A stretch of 64,000 nucleotides of DNA from Lutispora sp003527145 (GTDB taxonomy: Bacteria; Bacillota; Clostridia; Lutisporales; Lutisporaceae). Made by a program: the position numbers and the translations under genes. The DNA lies in NCBI GenBank assembly GCA_029983695.1, contig JASBZB010000017.1:22389-86388 (forward strand), given 5' to 3'. Under the pieces are notes generated by a model. The model had not been told where the DNA came from, searched no databases, and worked only from the letters and a program-made list of their open reading frames with translations. Position 1 is the stretch's first letter. Each line of letters opens with the position of its first letter. Shown here in pieces: positions 6,883 through 16,385 of this stretch.

Positions 6883-8553
6883 CTATGCACTCCTTTTGGG
6901 TATATCGATGGAGATTTTGGTGCCTATATTTCTTCTGCTGTCAATGCGCAGTCCAAAATCATCGCCATATATGGATCTAAGCCTTTTGTCCACGTTTTTG
7001 ATGCCTATTCCGTCTCCCTTAGGATTGTTTGCGGGATAATCGAATCCCACACCGTCGTCTTCTATTTGAATGCTATATGAGTCAGCTGCTTCAAGGGTTT
7101 GTATCTTTATGGTGCCTCCCTCTCTCTTCGGGTATATACCATGCTTAACTGCATTTTCTACCAATGGCTGAAGCGTCAGGTGGGGCAGCTGGAAGTTATC
7201 GCAGTGAATGTCATACTCGACCTTCAGCTTGTCGCCGAATCTGGCTTTTTCAATCTCCAGATAGGCCTCCACATGATTTATTTCATTTGTTATGTCCACA
7301 ATATCGCTGCTTTCCTTAAATCCTTCCCTGAAGAAATTGCCCAGATTGATCAGCAGCTTCCTGGAGGTCTCCGGGTCTATCCTGCATACGGAGGCTATGG
7401 TGTTCAAAGCATTAAAGAGAAAATGAGGGTTGATCTGGGCCTGCAATGCCTTCAGCTCAGCCTTTGACAGCAGCTTAGCATTATAATCGATCTCCGCCAG
7501 CTCTATCTGCGTGGAGAAGAGCTTTGCCAGGCCCTCTGCCAGCTGGGCATCCACCTTGGTTATCGCATTCTCCTTAGTTTTATATATTTTTAATACCCCG
7601 ATGACCTTGTCCTTTTTTATCAGAGGAGCGATTGCCGCAGATTTAAGCATACAGTTTTCATTGGAGCAGTCGATCATACCGCTTTTTGTTGCGATGACAG
7701 GCTCTCCTTTTTCCAGAGCTACCTTTGTTGCGTAGGTTTTGATATTTTCTCCGGGCAGGTGGTGGTCAGAGCCTGCGCCCACATGGGCCAATATCTCCAT
7801 TCCCCGGGTTATGGCTACCGCATCCACCTTTGCCGCATCATATATTATGTTGCAGGCCGCCAGTGCAGTCTCCCTGTTGATCCCGTTCCTCAATATGGGC
7901 AGGGTTTGATCTGCAATTTTCAGCGCCAGCTCGGACTGGATGGCGGCTTCTCTTTGCTGCTCTCTATAGATGCTTTCCAGCATGATTATGAAAAGGGCCA
8001 CTCCTATGGAATTTATTATGGTCATGGGGATTGCAATCTTGTTCACCAAAGTCGCTGCAGCCGAATAGGGCCTGGCTATAGCCAGTATTATGGCCATCTG
8101 CATGATCTCTGCAATCACCGTTATGATAAAGCCCAGGAGCCACTTATGCTTGAATTTCTTCGAGTATTTGTAGCCTATGCTTCCCATCAAGCCTTCCACA
8201 AGGGTGGATACGGCACAGGCAAAGGCTGTGAAGCCTCCGATGTCAATGGCCCATCGATGGATGCCGGCAATAAGCCCTGCCCCTATACCCGCAATGGGGC
8301 CGCCGAGGAGCCCGGCTACGATCACCGCTATAGCCCTTGAGTTGGCAATGGCGCCGTCTACCGGAAAGCCGTTGTAGGTTCCGAATATGCCGAATGTGCC
8401 AAATATCATTGCAAGAAATATTTTATGCCTGATGGGGTTGCTGTCGGAAAAAAACATATTTTTAAAAGCCTTGGTCTTAGTCAGCAAGAAAGCTATGACA
8501 AACATTAAAGAAAGGCTGTTTACCAGATTCAAGGCTATTTTTAGTATCTCCAT
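6883..8553 (-). CDS. lytS: LytS-type sensor histidine kinase
   Basis: 556 aa with GGAGG before the ATG. Residues 1-200 hold the multi-helix 5TM-LYT sensor region (GTYNGFPVDGAIANSRAIAV is typical). A GAF-like domain follows (about 220-345), then a His_kinase domain with the phosphoacceptor near residue 376 in NPHFLFNALN. The C-terminal ATPase has VENAVKHG and GIGIKNVDKRL. LytS/BtsS kinases respond to extracellular pyruvate or membrane state. The first gene of the lytS-lytR-cstA unit. Confidence 0.92.
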   Translation of the reverse strand: MEILKIALNLVNSLSLMFVIAFLLTKTKAFKNMFFSDSNPIRHKIFLAMIFGTFGIFGTYNGFPVDGAIANSRAIAVIVAGLLGGPIAGIGAGLIAGIHRWAIDIGGFTAFACAVSTLVEGLMGSIGYKYSKKFKHKWLLGFIITVIAEIMQMAIILAIARPYSAAATLVNKIAIPMTIINSIGVALFIIMLESIYREQQREAAIQSELALKIADQTLPILRNGINRETALAACNIIYDAAKVDAVAITRGMEILAHVGAGSDHHLPGENIKTYATKVALEKGEPVIATKSGMIDCSNENCMLKSAAIAPLIKKDKVIGVLKIYKTKENAITKVDAQLAEGLAKLFSTQIELAEIDYNAKLLSKAELKALQAQINPHFLFNALNTIASVCRIDPETSRKLLINLGNFFREGFKESSDIVDITNEINHVEAYLEIEKARFGDKLKVEYDIHCDNFQLPHLTLQPLVENAVKHGIYPKREGGTIKIQTLEAADSYSIQIEDDGVGFDYPANNPKGDGIGIKNVDKRLRSIYGDDFGLRIDSRRNIGTKISIDIPKRSA

Positions 8554-8567
8554 GCTCTACCTCCTAT

Positions 8568-8586
8568 GAGCCACCGGGGATGGCTC
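8568..8586 (-). repeat. GAGCCA/TGGCTC hairpin
   Basis: Six-base arms with a seven-base loop, overlapping the stop of the upstream kinase gene and lying between two minus-strand genes. There is no T-run, so termination is doubtful. It belongs with the similar hairpins at 11442, 22546 and 24289. Confidence 0.5.
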
Positions 8587-10019
8587 TAAAATACAAATCG
8601 GAACTCCGTTCCTTCCTTCAGCTTGCTGCTCACCGAAAGGCTTATATCATGCCTTTCGGCAATCTGCTTCGCAATGGCTAGGCCCAAGCCTGTGCCATTT
8701 TTATTCTCCAAAGACTTTACTTTATAGAACCGGTCGAATATATAAGGCAAATCTTCAGCAGGAATGCCCATGCCCCTATCGCCAATAATAATTTCATTGC
8801 CTTTCAAAGATATTGCAACAAGGCCCTTTTGCGGAGAGAATTTTACAGCGTTGTCAATGATGATCAGCAGCATCTGGCGCAAACGGCCATAGTCTCCGGT
8901 GACCACACACATCTGTGTATCCTGCTCCAGCTTAATTTCAACTTCCTTCGGCTTTGCCATATGCTTTGCGCTTCGCACTGCATCATTGAGCACATCACAG
9001 AGATTCAGTTCCTGCATCTCTATCCTAAAATCCGCATTTTGCAAGCGGGATAGATCCAACAGGTCGTTGACCAGCCTTTCCAGAAATATGCTTTCATTGA
9101 GCATTTGCCGGTGATAGCTTGCAACCTGCTCCGGCTCCGTTACGACCTTATCGCTAAGAGCCTCAAGCGAGCCACGAATCACGGTCACCGGTGTTCGCAG
9201 TTCATGGGATATATTGGCTATAAAATCACGGCGAAGCTTCAGCAGCTTTTCGCTTTCGTGGCTCGCCTCATCCAGCCGCCGGCTTAGTACATCTATTGTA
9301 TCGGCAAGATCTCCTATTTCGTCATTTTGCTGCACTCCGGTTTTTGCTGTATAATCCCCGGCGGCGAGCTGCATGGCGGTGTTCTTCATCTTTTTCAGCG
9401 GCTTGGTGAAGGAAAAGGCAAGCACGGCAGACAGGAGGACGGCCAGCACAAGGGCTGCCGCCATACTCACTGCAAGGATGCGGAAGCCTTGGGATACAGC
9501 CTCATCCATTCCCTCAACGGGAGAATGGAGCAGCAGTGCGCCCACCACCTTGTCTCCGGACATAATGGGTGTGCCCAAAGTCAAAGCAGGTGCATTCAGC
9601 ATGCCGCTAAAGCCTTTGCTATAGGTCGTTTTGCCTTGAAAGACTTCTTTTACAACGCTTTCAGCGTCCTGGGGCAGGTCTGAATAGTTATACTGGCGGC
9701 TTGACATATGCCCTGTCATAGCCAGGTTAAGATTTTCATCCACTATCCATACATCCGTCATGGCAATGTCATCCAGATAGCGAAGATACCCGCCATAGCC
9801 GCCCTGCCTGCCCATCATCCCTTGGCCCAAAGACGCACCGCTCATGAATTCAGAAAGAGTGCCGGCTATGGCGGTTCCACGCTTTTCCAAATCTATTTTG
9901 TGAAGCTCTATAGTATGATTTCTGAAAAGGGCCATGAAAACACTACCGATGATAATAGAAAAAAGGAGCAACGCGGCAGAAAAATACATTGTGAGTTTAA
10001 AAGCTATTTTATTTTTCAT
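8586..10019 (-). CDS. HAMP-containing sensor histidine kinase
   Basis: 477 aa. The start is the ATG at 10019, which overlaps the response-regulator stop by 11 bp and has a GGGGG-rich ribosome site; the longer open frame upstream is regulator sequence. Order: TM1 (about 9-30), an extracytoplasmic sensor (about 35-185) with a Gly/Met-rich patch, TM2, HAMP, HisKA with His near 271 (ISHELRTPV), and HATPase_c (DNAVKFSP, DRGMGIP, GTGLGLAI). An OmpR-paired kinase for an envelope signal. The ligand cannot be told. The divergent DUF2680 gene is a plausible target. Confidence 0.9.
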   Translation of the reverse strand: MKNKIAFKLTMYFSAALLLFSIIIGSVFMALFRNHTIELHKIDLEKRGTAIAGTLSEFMSGASLGQGMMGRQGGYGGYLRYLDDIAMTDVWIVDENLNLAMTGHMSSRQYNYSDLPQDAESVVKEVFQGKTTYSKGFSGMLNAPALTLGTPIMSGDKVVGALLLHSPVEGMDEAVSQGFRILAVSMAAALVLAVLLSAVLAFSFTKPLKKMKNTAMQLAAGDYTAKTGVQQNDEIGDLADTIDVLSRRLDEASHESEKLLKLRRDFIANISHELRTPVTVIRGSLEALSDKVVTEPEQVASYHRQMLNESIFLERLVNDLLDLSRLQNADFRIEMQELNLCDVLNDAVRSAKHMAKPKEVEIKLEQDTQMCVVTGDYGRLRQMLLIIIDNAVKFSPQKGLVAISLKGNEIIIGDRGMGIPAEDLPYIFDRFYKVKSLENKNGTGLGLAIAKQIAERHDISLSVSSKLKEGTEFRFVF

Positions 10020-10704
10020 CCATATCCCCCTCAAATTTGTAACCCACACCCCAAATGGTTTTGATCTGCCATTTTTCATGTTCAAATTCATCCAGCTTGG
10101 CTCGAAGCCGCTTAATATGTGAATCGACAGTCCGGCTGTCACCGAAATAATCATATCCCCAAAGGCTGTTTAAAAGATTCTCACGGGAGAATACCTTGTT
10201 TTTATTGGTGGCAAGAGTCCACAAAAGTTCAATTTCCTTTTTAGTCAGTGATATGTTTTCATCATCAATGGTTACTACATAATCATCCATATTGATCGTT
10301 AAATTATCAAATGAAAAAAACTGCTGCTTCTGATCTCCGTCTCGTCCAATCCTTCGCAAAATCGCCCTTACTCTGGCCATGACTTCACCTGGCGAAAAGG
10401 GCTTAACAATGTAATCGTCGGCACCTATGTCCAGCCCCATTATTTTTTCAAAATCTTCGCCTCTTGCAGTGATCATGATTATGGGGACATTGGAGGTTTT
10501 GCGGATTTCTCGGCATACCTCAAAGCCATCCATTTTGGGCATCATCACATCCAGCAGTACAATATCGGGCTGAAGCTTTCTAAAAAGCTCTATTGCTTCA
10601 AGTCCATCCAAGGCAGCCTTAGGCATATAACCTTCTTTTTTTGCATATTCCTCTAAAATTGAAGTAATTTGCTTATTGTCATCAGCAATTAAAATGGTGG
10701 ACAT
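10009..10704 (-). CDS. OmpR/PhoB-family response regulator
   Basis: 231 aa. The receiver domain has Asp52 in VLLDVMMPKMDG as phosphoacceptor and a conserved Lys in DDYIVKPFSPGE. The winged-helix output domain occupies about 130-228 (LLNSLWGYDYFGDSRTVDSHIKRLR). It is translationally coupled to the kinase (overlapping stop and start) and transcribed away from the secreted DUF2680 protein gene. Confidence 0.93.
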   Translation of the reverse strand: MSTILIADDNKQITSILEEYAKKEGYMPKAALDGLEAIELFRKLQPDIVLLDVMMPKMDGFEVCREIRKTSNVPIIMITARGEDFEKIMGLDIGADDYIVKPFSPGEVMARVRAILRRIGRDGDQKQQFFSFDNLTINMDDYVVTIDDENISLTKKEIELLWTLATNKNKVFSRENLLNSLWGYDYFGDSRTVDSHIKRLRAKLDEFEHEKWQIKTIWGVGYKFEGDMDEK

Positions 10705-10958
10705 AGAATCACCTCAAAATTTTAATACTTAACCAATATTCAATATTCTGATTATAACATATTGAGAAAGAAAAAAACTTTCATGCTTCAATCACTTTCT
10801 TTATTATAAAAAAATGTTGTGGCGAAATTGTGGCATTGGATAAAATAATTATCACAAAATCGATGAATCAAAGACATAGTTTTGCCATATTTCAAGTTTA
10901 TTATAAACCCATAGCAGCAAACAAACTGCTGAGAAAATTCATAAGGAGGTCCTTTAAA

Positions 10959-11396
10959 ATGACAAAACTAAAAAAATTAGCTGTTATCGGAACAATGGTG
11001 CTTACACTTGCTGCAACTTCTGTAACTGCTTTTGCAGCAGCATATGGTTCTCCTGCTGATGTAGTGGCAGGCTTGACAGGCAAAACTGTCGAAAGCGTAA
11101 TAGCTGAAAGAAGAGAAACAAACAAAACCTATGGTGCAATAGCTGATGAAGCCGGAAAACTGGAAGAGTTCAAAGATAAGATTCTTGAGGCCAAGAAAGT
11201 CATTTTGGCTGAGAGAGTGGCAGCCGGAACAATGACACAGGAAGAAGCCGACAAGATAATTGCTGCATTGGAACAGAACCAAGCCCTATGTGATGGCACA
11301 GGCTCAGCAAGGGCAGGCCTTAGGATGGGCGCAGGCTTCGGCAGGATGAATGGCGGCAGAAGAGGTATGGGCAACGCATTTTGCCAGGTAAGATAG
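10959..11396 (+). CDS. Secreted DUF2680-like small protein
   Basis: 145 aa from the ATG preceded by AAGGAGG (10943-10949); the in-frame codons further upstream lack a ribosome site. A signal peptide ends near residue 28 (TSVTAFAAA). The mature part has a helical segment with AERVAAGTMTQEEADKII, typical of DUF2680 proteins, and a Gly/Arg/Met-rich tail (GAGFGRMNGGRRGMG). Exported, function unknown. Divergent from the OmpR-type two-component system, about 250 bp apart, which suggests it is a target or partner of that system. Confidence 0.8.
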   Translation: MTKLKKLAVIGTMVLTLAATSVTAFAAAYGSPADVVAGLTGKTVESVIAERRETNKTYGAIADEAGKLEEFKDKILEAKKVILAERVAAGTMTQEEADKIIAALEQNQALCDGTGSARAGLRMGAGFGRMNGGRRGMGNAFCQVR

Positions 11397-11441
11397 AATC
11401 AATTACAGGGATATTAGGACATCACGGAACAAAAAAGCATT

Positions 11442-11475
11442 TGAGCCATCGGTAACCCTTCCGATGGCTCATTAT
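11442..11475. terminator. Convergent-gene terminator hairpin
   Basis: TGAGCCATCGG pairs perfectly with CCGATGGCTCA around an eight-base loop, with an AT-rich tail on the plus side. It sits between the DUF2680 gene and the convergent pucR-type gene and could serve both. Confidence 0.75.
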
Positions 11476-11477
11476 TA

Positions 11478-13064
11478 TTAAAGGTCGAGATAATGTTTCA
11501 GTTTTAGGGCTATTTCCACGTTCAGCTTTTCGTCAGGATTGCTCAGGTCTACCTTCAGCAGCTTTTGTATCTGCTCCATGCGGTAAATCGCCGTATTATA
11601 ATGTATATACATTTTCTGAGCCACCTGCTTCATATTCCCGTTGGATTTAAAGTATTCTTCCAGAGTTTCCATGAGCCTGCTGTCTTTTCTCTCATCATAT
11701 TCTGCAATAGGAGATATGATATTGTCCACGAAGCTCATCCCGTCGCTGTTCAGCTCCTGGAAAAGCTGAAATATGCCCAGATCTTCATAGTACATTACAT
11801 TTTTCTTGCTGTACATGGCCTTGCTGATTTTCAATGCCTTCTTCGCTTCGTTAAAGCTCTTATACAATTCTGCAGGATTGTCATAGGACCTGCCTATTCC
11901 TATGTTTACAAGAGTGTCTATCTTGAGATTTGTGTATTCCTTGGAAAGGTAATTTCCGAATTTTATCAGCGCTTCCCCTGATTCCTTGGCATAGAACATG
12001 CACAGCTTCTTAACGGGCAAAAGCATCAGTATGTTTGCTCCGGCTATACCCATTATGGGCTTCTTCTCAAAAGCCTCAATGGCAGATGAAGCGATATCAT
12101 ACATTTTATTTAGGAATTCCTGGTAGTTATTTATTCCGGATACTTCATAGGAATTCATATTGCAGTCCAGGATCAGGATTGCGTATTCCTGCTCCAAATC
12201 CCAGTTGAGCTGCCGGGCTCTTTGAATTATCTGCTTAACATCCGTTATGCTGCCGCTTGTGAGCTCTATCAGGAATTGATCCTTGTAATGTCTTGCGATC
12301 CCTTTGATTTTTTCCTGGTTCAAAAATTCCAATGCTATGATGACCGTTGCTCTTTCCAGGGTGAGCATATCGTTTTTGGATATCCGGCCGTTGAACTCAT
12401 AGCATTTCAGATATCCTAAGGTGTTGTTCAAAGCTATTATGGGAAGCTTGATTGGGATTATATCCTCACCGTTCTTCTTTGCCTCGTTTATCTTTTCTTT
12501 TTTTTCATTTGTTACGCTGGTGGCTAATGGATTATTGTCTGCGTCATCTATTTCCACAGGATTTCCTATCAACTCTTCTACCGTATGAACTACTTTATTT
12601 AGATCATTATAATTCACCATGATGTCCATTAGCCGGGTGTTGGCATACTCTATTTTCCTTAAGACCTCCGCCTGGCGATTAGTGATGTAACCCAGTATGG
12701 GTTGAATCAAATCAGAATAAGACATATGCTGAGGAAACTCTATTATGGGAAAATCAAGGGACTCGGCTATACGTATCATTTCGTCGGTATATCCCGTCAA
12801 ATATCTTTTCGGCTTTATACCCAGGCCTGCAAGCCCTTTTGAGTTTAAAAGAGGTATCAATCTCTCCAATGCATCCTTATCATCTTTTATGGCATAACCG
12901 GTGGTCAAAAGCAATTCTCCGGCCTTGACCCACTTCTCGATATCCGGCACTTCCATGATGTTTACATTGACAACGGTTCTGTCCAGTCCTTTCGAGCCTG
13001 CCACGACTTTTACACCCTTCAGTTCCTCGCTCTCCAATATCTCCCTCAGACTGATTCCGTACAT
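11478..13064 (-). CDS. PucR-family transcriptional regulator
   Basis: 528 aa from ATG with GAGGTG five bases ahead; the GTG at 13073 lies in that ribosome site. The N-terminal PucR-type domain (1-125) includes GISLREIL and WVKAGELLLTTGYA. A GGDEF-like middle follows. The C-terminal PucR/HTH_30 helix-turn-helix includes LMETLEEYFKSNGNMKQVAQ and HYNTAIYRMEQI. PucR controls purine catabolism in Bacillus, and relatives control other nitrogen-compound pathways. It sits at the end of the FdrA/cyclase/nitrilase/NCS2 cluster, and its promoter shares an 11-bp motif with that cluster, so it is the probable regulator. Confidence 0.88.
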   Translation of the reverse strand: MYGISLREILESEELKGVKVVAGSKGLDRTVVNVNIMEVPDIEKWVKAGELLLTTGYAIKDDKDALERLIPLLNSKGLAGLGIKPKRYLTGYTDEMIRIAESLDFPIIEFPQHMSYSDLIQPILGYITNRQAEVLRKIEYANTRLMDIMVNYNDLNKVVHTVEELIGNPVEIDDADNNPLATSVTNEKKEKINEAKKNGEDIIPIKLPIIALNNTLGYLKCYEFNGRISKNDMLTLERATVIIALEFLNQEKIKGIARHYKDQFLIELTSGSITDVKQIIQRARQLNWDLEQEYAILILDCNMNSYEVSGINNYQEFLNKMYDIASSAIEAFEKKPIMGIAGANILMLLPVKKLCMFYAKESGEALIKFGNYLSKEYTNLKIDTLVNIGIGRSYDNPAELYKSFNEAKKALKISKAMYSKKNVMYYEDLGIFQLFQELNSDGMSFVDNIISPIAEYDERKDSRLMETLEEYFKSNGNMKQVAQKMYIHYNTAIYRMEQIQKLLKVDLSNPDEKLNVEIALKLKHYLDL

Positions 13065-13086
13065 ATTTATCACCTCGCTCGCTTTG

Positions 13087-13112
13087 TTACAAGTTCACAA
13101 ATAGACTTGTAA
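13087..13112 (-). promoter_or_regulatory. Inverted repeat and shared 11-mer upstream of pucR-type gene
   Basis: TTACAAGT and ACTTGTAA arms (8 bp, 10-bp spacer) enclose the plus-strand word TTCACAAATAG (13094-13104). The same 11-mer occurs at 17261-17271 upstream of the cyclase gene. It lies 23-48 bp upstream of the pucR start, a sensible operator position. Autoregulation is inferred. Confidence 0.5.
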
Positions 13113-13883
13113 TTATATTTTAAAGCATTCTCCCCTATTAATCAACAAATTTCGGCGTTTTTGGGCGATCCTCCTGCCTATGGGACAGATTCCTTGGCAT
13201 AGCGCGCATTGGCAATAATCCATATATGTCTGACATTTTACCGGATCTATTAAGGTTTTTTTGCCGGCTTCATCAAATTCCAGAGCATTTACCGGGCATG
13301 CATCAATGCATATCCTGCAGTTCCCGCAGACCTTTCCCGGCGTCTTATCCGCAGGCTCGTCAGCTTCCATATCCATATCTGTTATGATAGTGGTCAATCT
13401 TACCCGGGTACCGAATTTTTTTGTGATTATGATGGAGCTCTTGCCTGCATGCCCAAGACCTGCGGCTATAGCCGCCTTCTTATGGGAGAAGTAGCTCCAC
13501 AGATAGCCGTTTTCCCTTATTTCGCTCCTGGCTTGTATGGGATACGCATCATAGCCTGATCCTTCTATATATTTGCTTGCAGAGGCGGCTATTTCATCAA
13601 GCTTATCGTATGCATAATGCAACAAATAATTTTTCAGATTATGTGAATGGGGATCTTTAGTTCCTGTTAAATTATCCATTATGCTGTCCGCTATCTTCAC
13701 CCCGATTACTATAAGAGTCTTTGCACCCTTTATATAGTAATCGGGGTGCTCGCTGCCCTCAGTTATGCTAAAAATACGGTTATAGCTTTGGGCAGAAACA
13801 AAGCCTGCCATATCCGCTCCCAAAGATTTTAAATATTCTTCTATCATCCTTCTATTTTCTATTCTTCTATCTATACCAGCCAT
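13113..13883 (-). CDS. Ferredoxin-type [4Fe-4S] protein related to epoxyqueuosine reductase
   Basis: 256 aa, ATG with a GGGGG ribosome site; the longer open frame has none. The N-terminal half resembles the QueG fold (AGLGHAGKSSIIITKKFGT corresponds to the QueG GLGxxGKN region). The C-terminal third has CGNCRICIDACP (first cluster) and CQCALCQGICP (second cluster). It is shorter than QueG (about 310-380 aa) and lacks the HEAT-repeat tail. It may be a Co- or flavin-dependent reductase or electron donor for the neighbouring catabolic cluster rather than a tRNA enzyme. Confidence 0.7.
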   Translation of the reverse strand: MAGIDRRIENRRMIEEYLKSLGADMAGFVSAQSYNRIFSITEGSEHPDYYIKGAKTLIVIGVKIADSIMDNLTGTKDPHSHNLKNYLLHYAYDKLDEIAASASKYIEGSGYDAYPIQARSEIRENGYLWSYFSHKKAAIAAGLGHAGKSSIIITKKFGTRVRLTTIITDMDMEADEPADKTPGKVCGNCRICIDACPVNALEFDEAGKKTLIDPVKCQTYMDYCQCALCQGICPIGRRIAQKRRNLLINRGECFKI

Positions 13884-13973
13884 ATAAATCCCCCTTTTGT
13901 ATGCATCTAATAACAATAGAGGAAAGAAATGCACCATTCCTTCCCTCTATCTTCATCATATGCTTTACGAATA

Positions 13974-15380
13974 TTATTCTTCTATTTCTTCCTGTTCGCC
14001 TTTGAATGCTACGTTTAAAAGGAGGTGGAGCACTATACCCACTAAAACAGCGATAACAACTGTGTTTGTCAAGAAAAGCTGTATCAAAGGAGTTTGTGCC
14101 TTTGTCCATTGGCTTATGCCGTATGTTGCATAAACCGGTATGCCCACTGCAAAGAGCATTGTAGTGCCGACCAAGAAGGAGTTGGCTGTTGTCGGTTTAG
14201 CAGAGCTTACAAGCTGAATACCTGAGGTCACTATAGAACCGCATACTATTACGAATACGGCGCCGATAATGGATCTTGGTATAGCAACCAATAATGCACC
14301 GAATTTCGGGCTTAATCCGTATAGAAGCAATATGCAGGCTGAAACTTTGACAACATACCTTGATGCGATTTTAGTTGTAGATATTATTCCTATATTTTGT
14401 GTATAGCTTGATACAGGTATGCCGCCGAAAATGCTGGCGATTATGCAGCCTAATCCTTCAGCCATTATGCCTTTGTTCATGTGTTTTACTCTATATGTTT
14501 CACCGCTTACCGCACAGGTTGCAGCATAGTCTCCTATAGATTCAACTATCGATCCCAGATATCCTACGAAAACGCCGATGATTGCTCCGCCTACGAATTT
14601 CCAGCCAAAGCCGGGGCCGCCATAGGGGAAGAATCCCGGGAATGCAAACCAGGGCTTGGAGGCAACTAATGCCCAGTCAACCTTGCCCATGACTCCGGCC
14701 AGGCCTAATCCGACAATCCAGATTGAGAAAAATATGGAGCCTCTGGATATGATACCGTTTGCAATATTCTTAGTCGTAAATTGAAGTATAAATATCAATA
14801 ATATTGTAGCCGCCGCCAGTATGAAGTTGGATGCTGAGCCATCGCCGATCATCCAGCCGACAGCTGTTCTGCCCAGTGAGTAACCTATGCTCATAACAAC
14901 TACTCCGGATACAACAACGGGGAACATTTTTCTTAATACACCCAGTACCTTTGTTGCACCGAGGAGCATTTCAATCAGACCGCCTACCAATATTGCACCC
15001 CACATGGCAGGCATGCCATATAGTGCTACAACTGAAGTAAGAGCTCCTGTAACCGTTGCGGATGGTCCTTGTATTATTGGAAGCTTGTTGCCGAATGTGG
15101 TTTGTAAAAGTGTTGCCAGGCCCATGCCAAAGAGTCCGCGGCTTACCCATACGGCTCCTTCGTCCGGTCCTAAGCCTGCTGCAGTCGCAACTAATAAGGG
15201 CAATACGAAAGGTGAAATGTCTACCAATGTATGCTGCCATCCGTATAGAAGGCTTTCCCACCATGTGTTTGGCTTATCATCTATGCCTAAAATGGGCTTT
15301 ACGATTCTTGGATTCTCTTCCCAAACCGGTTGTTCCTGGGGGTCTAGAACAGCATTTTTATTGAGCTCTGCGTTTGACAT
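13974..15380 (-). CDS. NCS2-family permease (xanthine/uracil type)
   Basis: 468 aa with GGAGG ahead of the ATG. About 14 membrane helices. Characteristic segments are QHTLVDISPFVLPLLVA near the start, PIIQGPSATVTG, and the C-terminal signature GCIIASIFGGIPVSSYTQNIG. NCS2 carriers move nucleobases or related ring compounds with protons or Na+. It lies 23 bp downstream of the nitrilase gene in the same operon, so it probably imports the substrate of the FdrA/cyclase/nitrilase pathway. The exact ring compound cannot be read from sequence. Confidence 0.9.
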   Translation of the reverse strand: MSNAELNKNAVLDPQEQPVWEENPRIVKPILGIDDKPNTWWESLLYGWQHTLVDISPFVLPLLVATAAGLGPDEGAVWVSRGLFGMGLATLLQTTFGNKLPIIQGPSATVTGALTSVVALYGMPAMWGAILVGGLIEMLLGATKVLGVLRKMFPVVVSGVVVMSIGYSLGRTAVGWMIGDGSASNFILAAATILLIFILQFTTKNIANGIISRGSIFFSIWIVGLGLAGVMGKVDWALVASKPWFAFPGFFPYGGPGFGWKFVGGAIIGVFVGYLGSIVESIGDYAATCAVSGETYRVKHMNKGIMAEGLGCIIASIFGGIPVSSYTQNIGIISTTKIASRYVVKVSACILLLYGLSPKFGALLVAIPRSIIGAVFVIVCGSIVTSGIQLVSSAKPTTANSFLVGTTMLFAVGIPVYATYGISQWTKAQTPLIQLFLTNTVVIAVLVGIVLHLLLNVAFKGEQEEIEE

Positions 15381-15403
15381 GAATTTACCTCCATTTATTT
15401 ATT

Positions 15404-16291
15404 CTATTTTTTTCTTCCTTTTTCCCATATATCCCTTCCGCTTATAGGGAACTGACTCTTGGCTTCTTCTAAAATTCCTTCATATACTTTGACGTTTCTG
15501 TCCTCTAAGTGATTGAATATCATAGGGTTTCTTACTCCATAGCTGATATATTTCAGCGGATCAGGATCAAGCTTTGCTGTGATTATTGTTTCTCCTGCTG
15601 TTGCTAATGCAAGCTGCTCAGCGATAGGGCTTACTATCATACTGTTTCCAAAGTTGCAGTTGCCGCATGCATCCATTCCCGTTAGGTTTATACCTGCCAG
15701 ATATACATGGTTATCATAAGCTCTTGCGTGATTTGTCAGCTTCCAGATTTCGAAGCTTCTTACCAATGCCGAAGGTCTGACTATTATTTCTGCGCCTTTC
15801 ATTGCCAATATGCGGCTTAATTCCGGATAGTCTCCGTCAAAACATATTATCATTCCGATCTTTGCAAATGGCAGTTCATAAACATCTGCCGTATTGCCCG
15901 GCAATGCCCATTCTCTCTCAGCGTAATAGATATGAGTTTTGTTGTATACTCCTACCACATCACCGTTGGAGCCTATGAGTATGCTGGAGTTGTAAACATC
16001 TCCCCTTTTTTCTCCTCTGGTGTAGCTTGGGAATACCACGTGGACTTTATTTTTTTGTGCAGCTTTGCTGACTTCCTCGCTTATTGCGGGGATGGTGTCC
16101 ACCAGATCCCACAAGCCTTCCCTTGAGAGCCCTGTTTCAAACCCTGTAGTAACAGTTTCCGGAAAGACTATAAGGTCCGGATTGTATTCTTCTGCTGCTC
16201 TGTTGAGCCACTCTACTGCTTTTTTGATATTCTTTTTTACATTATTGGGTTCAATGGCTATCTGAACACCTGCGATAATTGTTTCTTTCAT
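15404..16291 (-). CDS. Carbon-nitrogen hydrolase, nitrilase superfamily
   Basis: 295 aa. The catalytic triad is visible: Glu45 (FPETVTTG), Lys118 (NKTHIYYAE) and Cys150 (IICFDGDYPE). Family members cleave amides or carbamoyl groups (N-carbamoyl-beta-alanine, omega-amides) rather than true nitriles when this HIYYAE/CFDGDYPE pattern is present. GGGGTG serves as ribosome site. It is part of the operon cyclase-nitrilase-NCS2 permease. A role in hydrolysing a ring-opened ureide or amide is inferred. Confidence 0.88.
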   Translation of the reverse strand: MKETIIAGVQIAIEPNNVKKNIKKAVEWLNRAAEEYNPDLIVFPETVTTGFETGLSREGLWDLVDTIPAISEEVSKAAQKNKVHVVFPSYTRGEKRGDVYNSSILIGSNGDVVGVYNKTHIYYAEREWALPGNTADVYELPFAKIGMIICFDGDYPELSRILAMKGAEIIVRPSALVRSFEIWKLTNHARAYDNHVYLAGINLTGMDACGNCNFGNSMIVSPIAEQLALATAGETIITAKLDPDPLKYISYGVRNPMIFNHLEDRNVKVYEGILEEAKSQFPISGRDIWEKGRKK

Positions 16292-16321
16292 TTCTTCACC
16301 CCGAGTATTATTTTATGGCAA

Positions 16322-16348
16322 GCTCCTTCTTCATTGTGAAAAAGGAGC
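16322..16348 (-). other. Intercistronic hairpin between cyclase and nitrilase genes
   Basis: GCTCCTT-c-TTCA and TGAA-a-AAGGAGC arms form a 12-step stem with a three-base loop and one mismatch. No T-run follows on the minus strand, so it is more likely an mRNA processing or stability element than a terminator. Confidence 0.5.
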
Positions 16349-16385
16349 CTGTCTCTTAGTAATATTTCCAGATAGTCAGTCAGTA

